Origin: Escarpia spicata
Taxonomy: Eukaryota; Annelida; Polychaeta; Sabellida; Siboglinidae
Direction: 5' to 3'
Assembly: GCA_963995525.1 (NCBI GenBank)
Contig: OZ023207.1
Coordinates: 2,610,344 to 2,674,343 of the forward strand
Length of the DNA stretch: 64,000 bases
Shown: one piece after another, positions 52,274-59,937 of the stretch
Numbering within the stretch: the first letter of the stretch is position 1
Layout: each line of letters starts with the position of its first letter
Notes under the pieces: generated by a model
The model's database searches: none
The model's input: the letters and a program-made list of their open reading frames with translations, nothing else
What the model was told of the DNA's origin: nothing
Program-made: the position numbers and the translations under genes

Positions 52274-52669
52274 TTGGACTTTGATATTGTAACTTATGCA
52301 GACACACTTGGGTGGGGAATACCAGATACAGTTCAGACCATATTTAGAAATGTTTCGCAAACTTTGGGTAAACAAGTTCCTTTATATAATGTCTGTCATC
52401 AGCCAGGTGGTAATTCCAATAGTGGTGCACATATTTGCTCCAATCTCTGTGCTCATAAGTACCCCTTACAGACATGTTCATCCATCTGTGGTGTCTCAGT
52501 AATTATAGGTGCCGCACTGGTGTGTTTATACAGGACAGGTTTCTATGGGCTTGCAAGTAAAAATTCACAACTTCTCTGTTATCTACGTAACATATCTAAC
52601 TATTCGCATTACTTGAGACGGGTTATTATGCAATGGATAATTATCGGAGCAATTGATGTGAATATTTAA
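52274..52669 (+). other. Unrecognised open stretch, 131 codons, no ATG start
   Basis: An open frame with TTG as its first codon at 52274; the frame extends upstream to a stop at about 52240 and, past that stop, to the end of the 110-bp array. It contains several cysteines (NVCHQPGGN, HICSNLCAHK). A second overlapping plus frame (52296-52502) is also open. It lies just upstream of the decayed frames at 52.7-54.6 kb and may be part of the same former element. I do not recognise the product and coding status is doubtful. Confidence 0.2.
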
Positions 52670-52674
52670 ATGAC

Positions 52675-53817
52675 GTAGGTGCTAGTTCTCATGTGACTAG
52701 CAATACGTGTCATCAGCCCACACAGACTACTACTACTACTAGGCTCGCCGGTTATAAACATGTTAGTATGCACAGACAGCAGGGAAAGGTGAACTCTTAT
52801 ATTCTCCCCTTAAACACTCGGGGCAGTACTGAAATGCCTCTCACTCTTGATTACGTAAACATAGCTGCTCTCATAATTAATAAGCCAGCTGTTTTATTTG
52901 TTAAATCCAAATTCTTGAGGCTTTCAATAAGGACCCTCAATGGAGAAATAGTAACTAAGCAGTTCCCATGTTCTCAGGAAGGTAAACGTGATATTCAGGC
53001 TGTTTATTTTGTGCATTCTGCTGATGCAGTTATTTGGTTGAAGGGTTACATATCTTCTGTGACTGGTAAGGGAGACAAACAATCCATATCAGGTTTGGTG
53101 ACATGTTCTGATTGGCCTACTTGTTTGGATTCTGCAAGAATTACTTTTCATTTAGGGAAATACTTGCGTCATATTTGCTTGCTGAAATGTGGTCGTCAGA
53201 AAAGTAAATATTTTCACTGTTCACCTTCAGGTAAAAAAGATCTGCTGTTGCAGAAATTCAAAAAAGTGTTGATGGAGAGTCTTTCAATAACTGGCTGAAA
53301 TCTGTTAATTATGTTCGCATTGGTACTGTTTCAACTGGCATTCCTAGCAGACGTTGTTTGGATAAAATCGTATTTGACAAGCATATAAAATCAATTAAAC
53401 GTCGATGAGGATATTTTATTTGTTTCAAATGTAGTTAGACAGGATAAAAAACAATTTCAAAGAACTGATGACAGCTTCATACCGATTGAGTCTGATGATT
53501 TGGAACATTTTGGAAACAAAACTGCAGTAGTTATGAATGTGTTATGTGCATCCCATACATATGTGTGTAGAAATCAGTGTGGTTGTATAATCTAAGACAT
53601 GTCACCAAATTTGACAGAATGTCCATATTGTAATATGAGTCTCACAAATTACAACCAGTGTGTCAGTTGTGAAACTTTGCACACATCACAATGGTGTACG
53701 TTAAATGGTCAAAAACTGTGTAATGCAGGTCATTTCTATCACATTACTCACAAATCACATAGGCCAGAATCCATGTTCTGTCACAGTCTGGGAGCTCAAA
53801 ATGTTCACCCCATATGA
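52675..53817 (+). pseudogene. Decayed reading frame with possible OB-fold/zinc-ribbon (RPA-like) protein
   Basis: One frame carries most of the signal from 52675. It begins with a Thr-rich linker, then about 170 residues of globular-looking sequence up to a TGA at 53296. From about 53268 to 53405 coding character moves to another frame (VDGESFNNWLKSVNYVRIG), then returns to the original frame at 53401, crosses a TAA at 53593 and continues to 53817. So there are two compensating frameshifts and two stops. The late part has TYVCRNQCG, then ECPYCNMSL, then QCVSCETLH, a spaced set of cysteine pairs after a predicted beta-rich domain. That arrangement resembles the OB fold plus zinc ribbon of the large RPA subunit and RPA-like proteins of some mobile elements, but this is pattern memory only. 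It sits between a LINE remnant and a second decayed frame on the same strand. Confidence 0.4.
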
Positions 53818-54646
53818 TGTGTGGCTGGAAATTAAAATTGATTTTAAAAATGGATGACTTAGATTATTGGGACATTTTGAGCATGAACAAAATTAACTAT
53901 TTCACCCATCAGAGCCTACTCAGATAGGTAGACATATGTCCCAGAGTATGAAAGACACAATTGATCGGGCTAGAATGACTGGAAAAACAGCACCTATTCA
54001 GATTTATATTGCAGAAAATCCTACTAGCATACTTACACATGGCGATACTGCCATATCCAGCAAATCTATAAATTTACGTATAATTTCAAACAGGTGTTAT
54101 TTGATTGACCGTCATTATTTAGGAAAGGGTCTCTCTGGTTTTAAGGACAAACTTACAAATTCAGATTGGAGGAATGCAGAGATTATTTTGGAGAAAAATT
54201 ATGAATCTGTTCTGATGTTTTAGAGAGGTGATGCTCAAGCAAATAGAAATTATCATATTGTTCTTGGACGTTATGAAAATCTCAGTTGTTTGGAAGAGTT
54301 TGGTATAATTTGTGGATATGACATAAAACATGATCTAAACGCAGCACGTTTCAAAACCAGTATTTTAACTTACTGTGATTCTGCAAATAGGGGCAGAATT
54401 GGTATGGCAGCTATTAGTAACTGTGAAATTTCAGAAGTACATAGAATGCAGTTAGAAATTACTATGGCCAACATGCCTTGTCTTGACAGAAACTGTGCGC
54501 ATGAACAACATTTGTACATTTTTGATGAATGGTTTTTTCATCTTAGGTCATGCACTTTGCGAAACGGATCCACATTCCAACCAGTTGTGCAACATGACAA
54601 GCCATGGGACATCAAAATAGCATGTGGTGACTTATCATTGAATTAA
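53801..54646 (+). pseudogene. Second decayed reading frame, product unrecognised
   Basis: Starts at a possible ATG at 53801 (MFTPYDVWLEIKI), overlapping the end of the previous frame by 17 bp in a different frame. The frame shifts for about 80 bp (53850-53930, MDDLDYWDILSMNKINYF), returns at about 53912 and then stays open to 54646 apart from one TAG at 54221. The sequence on both sides of that TAG reads as continuous protein (NYESVLMF, then RGDAQANRNYHIVLGRYENL). The last third contains CLDRNCAHEQH and DEWFFHLRSC. I do not recognise the family. Single stop and paired frameshifts match the pattern of the preceding frame, so both probably decayed together, or both suffer from sequencing error. 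It could be part of a DNA transposon or another mobile element. Confidence 0.4.
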
Positions 54647-54649
54647 GAT

Positions 54650-55170
54650 CTGTGTAATTTGTATGCTATAAAGGCTTTAAAAGAAAAGATTATGAGTTAT
54701 TCCTATCTAAGCATAGTCATTAACCCGATTTTAACTGCTTTGAAAGGTGTTATGCGTAGTTGGCATGAAAGTGTCGGCGCCAGCATGGTGCACTCATTTT
54801 GCAGACTCGTTTGTAGACTTATTGTATGCAATTAGCAGTCAGTGATTAGTTGACTCTTGATTACCGTTGTTTACAATTAGTAATGTTGTATTAAAATTTC
54901 ATTAACTTGGCCAGTTTCAATTGATACTTGATTTGTGTTGTCTTTCTGCATACATATCTGCATAACGGTCATTCTTGTTTATTGAGCGGACACACTTCAG
55001 GTTCGGTACCAAAGTCGGAATTTGGGCTAGATTATCGATCATTATTATTAAATAACTTCGTCAATTGAAATCGATGAAAATGTGGTCGGTAACATGAAGA
55101 CACTATTATCGGAAGGCAGTTCTAGAGTGTGCGTGCGCACCGGTAATCTCCCTTCCGGCCGACTGCCAAT
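54650..55170. other. Unique spacer, no gene recognised
   Basis: Non-repetitive sequence with no long frame. A stretch near 54998-55030 (GGTTCGGTACCAAAGTCGG) faintly resembles a retroelement primer-binding region, but no flanking LTR structure could be confirmed. The final bases before 55186 form a pyrimidine-rich run ending in CAG, a possible 3' splice site (CCCCCCGCAG). Confidence 0.4.
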
Positions 55171-55191
55171 ACTGTGCCCCCCGCAGGGGTA

Positions 55192-55275
55192 ATGTCTATT
55201 TCCCAAGATGCAGTGATTAGCGACAGCGAGGGCGACAACGAGAGCAAGAGCGAGAGCGACAGCGAGAGTTCGTGA
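55192..55275 (+). CDS. Short acidic Ser/Asp/Glu reading frame (27 codons), possible terminal exon
   Basis: ATG at 55192 opens MSISQDAVISDSEG and then an acidic serine-rich tail, ending SDSESS and TGA at 55273. Just upstream, CCCCCCGCAG at 55177-55186 looks like a splice acceptor, so this may be the last exon of a gene whose other exons are not visible, rather than a free-standing small gene. An AATAAA lies 37 bp after the stop (55312-55317), followed by a T/G-rich stretch, which fits a polyadenylation site. The same ending, stop and AATAAA recur 1,897 bp downstream after the expanded minisatellite. Acidic Ser-rich tails are common at the ends of nuclear proteins. Alternatively the segment is only the short form of the minisatellite. 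Confidence 0.3.
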   Translation: MSISQDAVISDSEGDNESKSESDSESS

Positions 55276-55457
55276 TGCTTGTGTGTATTTGGTGTTGTCC
55301 GTTGGCTTTGTAATAAACCCTTATTGTATGTATTGTGTCGTTACAAGAATGACACAGCAGTGCTTGCAGCCAGCCTTGTTTTTGTTACACCAAGGTCGTA
55401 CACCCTGGCATGGTGGAAGAACATAATTATGATTGTAGCAGTTACTGGACAAGTCCA
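55264..55457. repeat. Direct repeat A (about 190 bp) containing AATAAA
   Basis: From GAGAGTTCGTGATG to GACAAGTCCA this segment matches 57161-57354 at an offset of 1,897 bp with a handful of substitutions (AAGAATGAC/AATAATGAC; CCTTGTTTTTGTTACACC/CCATGTTGATGTCACATC). It begins with the end of the Ser/Asp repeat and its TGA and includes AATAAA at 55312-55317. Together with a short repeat on its left it forms one unit of a two-unit tandem duplication. Confidence 0.88.
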
Positions 55458-55480
55458 ACGCAGTAAAACGGTGTAGGCGG

Positions 55481-57168
55481 GAGAGCGAGAGCGACACCGA
55501 GAGCAAGAGTGACAGCGACATCGAGAGCGAGAGCAACACCGAGAGCAAGAGTGACAGTGAGAGTGACAGTGAGAGTGAGAGTGAGAGTGAGAGTGACAGT
55601 GGGAGTGACAGTGAGAGCGACAGTGAGAGCGACAGTGAGAGCGACAGTGAGAGCGACAGTGGGAGCGACAGTGGGAGCGACAGTGGGAGCGACAGTGGGA
55701 GCGACAGTGGGAGCGACAGTGGGAGCGACAGTGGGAGCGACAGTGAGAGCGACAGTGAGAGTGACAGTGAGAGTGAGAGTGACAGTGGGAGTGACAGTGA
55801 GAGCGACAGTGAGAGCGACAGTGAGAGCGACAGTGAGAGCGACAGTGAGAGCGACAGTGAGAGCGACAGTGAGAGCGACAGTGGGAGCGACAGTGGGAGC
55901 GACAGTGGGAGCGACAGTGGGAGCGACAGTGAGAGCGACAGTGAGAGCGACAGTGAGAGCGACAGTGAGAGCGACAGTGAGAGCGACAGTGAGAGCGACA
56001 GTGAGAGCGACAGTGAGAGCGACAGTGAGAGCGACAGTGAGAGCGACAGTGAGAGCGACAGTGGGAGCGACAGTGAGAGCGACAGTGAGAGCGACAGTGA
56101 GAGAGACAGTGAGAGTGACAGTGAGAGTGACAGTGGGAGTGACAGTGAGAGTGACAGTGGGAGTGACAGTGAGAGTGACAGTGAGAGTGACAGTGCGAGT
56201 GACAGTGGGAGTGACAGTGAGAGTGACAGTGAGAGTGACAGTGAGAGTGACAGTGAGAGTGACAGTGGGAGTGACAGTGAGAGTGACAGTGAGAGTGACA
56301 GTGAGAGTGACAGTGGGAGTGACAGTGGGAGTGACAGTGACAGTGACGGTGACAGTGACGGAGAGATTGACAGTGAGAGAGACAGTCACAGTGAGAGCGA
56401 CAGCGAGAGCAAGAGTGACAGTTAGAACAAGAGTGACAGCGAGAGCAAGAGTGACAGTTAGAACAAGAGTGACAGTGAGAGCAAGAGTGACAGCGAGAGC
56501 AAGAGTGACAGTGAGAGCAAGAGTGACAGCGAGAGCAAGAGTGACAGCGAGAGCAAGAGTGACAGTTAGAACAAGAGTGACAGTGAGAGCAAGAGTGTCA
56601 GTGAGAGCAAGAGTGACAGCAAGAGCAAGAGTGACAGTGAGAGCAAGAGTGACAGCCACAGCGACAGCCACAGTGACAGCAACAGTGACAGCCACAGCGA
56701 CAGCTACAGTGACAGCAACAGTGACAGCAACAGTGACAGCCACAGTGACAGCAACAGTGACAGCAACAGTGACAGCCACAGCGACAGCAACCGTGACAGC
56801 AACAGTGACAACCACAGCGACAGCCACAGCGACAGCAACAGTGACAGCCACACTGACAGCAACAGTGACAGCCACAGTGACAGCAACAGTGACAGCAACA
56901 GTGACAGCCACAGTGACAGCAACAGTGGCAGCCACAGTGACAGCAACAGTGACAGCAACAGTGACAGCCACAGTGACAGCAACTGTGACAGCAACAGCCA
57001 CAGTGACAGCCACAGTGACAGCCACAGTGACAGCCACAGCGACAGTGACAGCCACAGTGACAGTGACAGTGACAGCGAGAGCGAGAGCGAGAGCGAGAGG
57101 GACAGCGACAGCGACAGCGAGAGGGACAGTGACAGTGACTGTGACTGTGACAGCGAGAGCGAGAGTTC
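55481..57168. repeat. Ser/Asp-type minisatellite, hexamer-based (6/12/18-bp units)
   Basis: Every unit is a multiple of 6 bp. In the frame starting at 55481 nearly every second codon is serine. There are four zones: Asp-Ser-Glu/Gly-Ser (55481-56400), an 18-bp Asp-Ser-Glu-Ser-Lys-Ser type (56400-56655), Asp-Ser-His-Ser-Asp-Ser-Asn-Ser (56655-57060) and a final Ser/Asp/Glu zone ending SESS-TGA at 57172. The frame never shifts over 1.69 kb, but three units read TAG (near 56421, 56457 and 56565), and no ATG opens it. AGT/AGC differences, silent in this frame, are the commonest variation. Other frames on both strands are also long and open, so openness alone proves nothing. Confidence 0.95.
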
Positions 57169-57354
57169 GTGATGCTTGTGTGTATTTGGTGTTGTCCGTT
57201 GGCTTTGTAATAAACCCTTATTGTATGTATTGTGTCGTTACAATAATGACACAGCAGTGCTTGCTGCCAGCCATGTTGATGTCACATCAAGGTCGTACAA
57301 CCTGGCATGGTGGCAGACCATAACTATGATTGTAGCAGTTACTGAACAAGTCCA
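57161..57354. repeat. Direct repeat B (about 190 bp) containing AATAAA
   Basis: Second copy of the segment at 55264-55457, with AATAAA at 57209-57214. An open frame from 57176 passes through it and on to 57535 in unique DNA (containing DIVRILEKEKHIFVHEIMLK). I do not recognise that product, and most of its first half is the repeat, which is likely untranslated. Confidence 0.88.
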
Positions 57355-57539
57355 GACAAGTCATGACGATTTAAACATCGATCGGGGAAAACAAGATATT
57401 GTCAGAATACTTGAGAAAGAAAAACATATATTCGTACACGAAATCATGTTGAAACGTTTGCCCGAAATTATGTATGATACTCTGTACTACGATTTGCCAC
57501 TTAATTATGGCAAGACATTACCCCGAGGCCCTTAGGATA

Positions 57540-58295
57540 AACCCACACTCTCCAACATTGAGATCACCGCATCGCCAACATTTTACAGCAAATCAACAAT
57601 AACATTGTAGAGTTATTTTCAAGTGATAATTACAAATCAGTTGTCAGTTGTTGTCCGACATCTGACAATTCAATTCACTGTCAAACCAGTGTTTAACTGG
57701 TTTGACAGTGAATTATCAAAGTTATTGTTAACCGGAGGTTGCGAGCGATGTTCTCTGGGGGCAACAGGAGGTAATAAATCTCCATGTGGCTCATCAACTC
57801 TTGGAAGATTAGCATATGGATTATTGTCGTCACCACAGTTAACGCTGGCTCGTCTTTCTATAAGTACGCACGTTGAATTATGACCGAAACTATGTCATCA
57901 TTCCATGGCGCTGTCATCACATTGAACATTCGGATGGATTCACTGTCATATCATTACTGCCGAGTAGTGTCCCGCTGCACTATGCAACATTAATCGTCCG
58001 GTATCATCCGGAAATAGTGCATTATCTCCCTAAACGTTTGAACTGCGTCTAGTTCTGATAATCTACTGGTACGGTAACCATACATTTTGAGCGTCAAGTG
58101 GAAAACACCGTTTGAAAAATGTTAGACACGAGATGTGAACAAGGAAAGTTCTTATATAGGGCAGTATCCAGCTTTGACTGCTCAAAGCGCTCTAAACTTT
58201 ACTCTCTGGCAGACCTGTTCAATCGAACACCATCACAATTTCTCTGGAAAGTATCCAGCCAAGCTGCAATTAATGCATGAAGATTATTCGTACAC
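57540..58295. other. Unique spacer with one strong hairpin
   Basis: Non-repetitive sequence. The frame at 57623-57883 crosses the hairpin listed separately and does not look like a conserved protein; the 60-codon frame at 58135 is also unconvincing. No RNA gene is recognised. Confidence 0.5.
57672..57714. repeat. Perfect inverted repeat: 19-bp stem, 5-nt loop
   Basis: The left arm (57672-57690, AATTCACTGTC to CAAACCAGT) and the right arm (57696-57714, ACTGGTTTG to ACAGTGAATT) are exact reverse complements around GTTTA. Symmetry ends at both flanks (C before, A after). A fully matched 19-bp stem is far beyond chance in a few hundred bases. It could be the end hairpin of a mobile element, a structured RNA or a fresh templated-insertion scar. 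The flanks give no clear target-site duplication. Confidence 0.95.
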
Positions 58296-58314
58296 AAATA
58301 GCCACCAATGTATA

Positions 58315-58455
58315 TAGCCAGGTAATCAGTCATACAGCTGAGTGAACCGGAGCGACGTAGAGCGAGCAAACTTGCCCAAGGTTCGGCACCCCAGGACCGG
58401 GTTCTCTCGGTCGTGAGTCCGACCGAAGCTCAAGCCACAGCGCTCCACGTGTTGT
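58315..58455 (-). mobile_element. tRNA-derived SINE-like segment
   Basis: On the minus strand the sequence runs GTGGAGCGCTGTGGCTTGAG (A-box-like), then GAGAACCCGGTCCTGGGG (B-box-like), then CTTGGGCAAGTTTGCTC, CGCTCCGGTTCACTCAGCTG and ATTACCTGGC. The order (polymerase III-type head, then a body with CCGGTTCAC and CAGCTG) is what I associate with tRNA-derived SINEs of marine invertebrates. It is a single diverged copy and ends are not marked by clear target duplications. Alternative: an unrelated GC-richer island. Confidence 0.45.
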
Positions 58456-58471
58456 GAAGACTAACTATTAA

Positions 58472-59380
58472 TCTTAATATGATGTATTATTTGCGGAACA
58501 CACTGAAGTGATGGGTACTACATTCCTGTACACTCTCTCGTCTAAAGAACACACTTACATGTTTAATATGATGTGTTATTTGCGGAACACACTGAAGTGA
58601 TGGACACTACATTGCTGTACACCCTCTCGTCTAAAGAACACACTTACATGTTTAATATGATGTGTTATTTGCCGAACACACTGAAGTGATGGACACTACA
58701 TTGCTGTACACTCTCTCGTCTAAAGAACACACTTACATGTTTAATATGATGTGTTATTTGCCGAACACACTGAAGTGATGGACACTACATTGCTGTACAC
58801 TCTCTCGTCTAAAGAACACACTTACATGTTTAATATGATGTGTTATTTGCGGAACACACTGAAGTGATGGACACTACATTGCTGTACACTCTCTCGTCTA
58901 AAGAACACACTTACATATTTAATATGATGTATTATTTGCGGAACACACTGAAGTGATGGGTACTACATTCCTGTACACTCTCTCGTCTAAAGAACACACT
59001 TACATGTTTAATATGATGTGTTATTTGCGGAACACACTGAAGTGATGGACACTACATTGCTGTACACTCTCTCGTCTAAAGAACACACTTACATGTTTAA
59101 TATGATGTGTTATTTGCCGAACACACTGAAGTGATGGACACTACATTGCTGTACACCCTCTCGTCTAAAGAACACACTTACATGTTTAATATGATGTGTT
59201 ATTTGCCGAACACACTGAAGTGATGGACACTACATTGCTGTACACTCTCTCGTCTAAAGAACACACTTACATGTTTAATATGATGTGTTATTTGCCGAAC
59301 ACACGGAAGTGATGGACACTACATTGCTGTACATTCTCTCGTCTAAAGAACACACTTACATGTTGAATATGAAGTGTTAT
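58472..59380. repeat. 89-bp tandem array, 10 copies
   Basis: TTTAATATGATG recurs at 58562, 58651, 58740, 58829 and onwards at 89-bp spacing. Units 1 and 6 share GTATTATTTGCGG plus GGGTACTACATTCCTG, whereas the others have GACACTACATTGCTG. TTGCGG and TTGCCG versions are interspersed. The shared rare variant suggests a block duplication of about five units. The last unit decays into TGTTGAATATGAAGTG near 59361. Confidence 0.95.
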
Positions 59381-59437
59381 TTTATGCACCAGAGCTGCTA
59401 CGCGTAGTTCGCGCAGTCTCTATTACAAGACACTCTT

Positions 59438-59937
59438 AGTCTTGTTAGAAGTGACGAACGATGCTAACGATAAATTTTGCTATTAAAGTGTATGGCGACT
59501 GGTTCAAGAAGGAAAACCTATCATTAAACAGATTCCGTTGTTAAGTGTCAGGGGTATTTTCAAAACGTAAAAGCCGCCGCCGTATCATCGAGGACACAAT
59601 TTTCGTGACACACTGGCGACAGTCCGGTGTCGGCCCCTTTGTCTTGACAGTTTTCAATATACAATTGTGACCCACCAAGCCAAAATTAGTCTTGTTAGAA
59701 GTGACGAACGATGCTAACGATAAATTTTGCTATTAAAGTGTATGGCGACTGTTTCAAGAAGGAAAACCTATCATTAAACAGATTCCGTTGTTAAGTGTCA
59801 GGGGTATTTTCAAAATGTAAAAGCCGCCGCCGTATCATCGAGGACACAATTTTCGTGACACACTGGCGACAGTCCGGTGTCGGCCCCTTTGTCTTGACAG
59901 TTTTCAATATACAATTGTGACCCACCAAGCCAAAATG
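59438..59937. repeat. 250-bp tandem duplication, two copies nearly identical
   Basis: AGTCTTGTTAGAAGTG occurs at 59438 and 59688, and the two 250-bp units differ at only a couple of positions that I could find (CTGGTTC/CTGTTTC and AAAACGTAAA/AAAATGTAAA). The second is a CpG-to-TpG type change. The unit contains AAGCCGCCGCCGTATC and GTCCGGTGTCGGCCCC. A minus-strand frame (59810-59995) crosses the second copy, but I do not recognise a product. This is a recent duplication. Confidence 0.95.

Noticed and set aside
54998..55030. Possible retroelement primer-binding site (GGTTCGGTACCAAAGTCGG)
   Set aside because: Only a faint likeness to known tRNA-primed sites and no matching LTR end could be shown on either side.
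55442..57323. Long frames reading Val-Thr-Val-Arg (plus) and [12 protein letters not shown] (minus) through the minisatellite
   Set aside because: They are alternate frames of the same hexamer repeat. The Ser/Asp frame matches the flanking short frame and stop better, and even that one is interrupted by TAG codons.
55264..57354. The two direct repeats as LTRs of a retrotransposon
   Set aside because: They contain AATAAA like many LTRs, but the DNA between them is only the minisatellite, with no gag or pol, no primer-binding site directly after repeat A and no polypurine tract. The repeats also begin inside the minisatellite, so a tandem duplication is simpler.
57623..57883. 86-codon frame across the hairpin
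   Set aside because: It runs through a perfect inverted repeat and shows no protein-like features or recognisable family.
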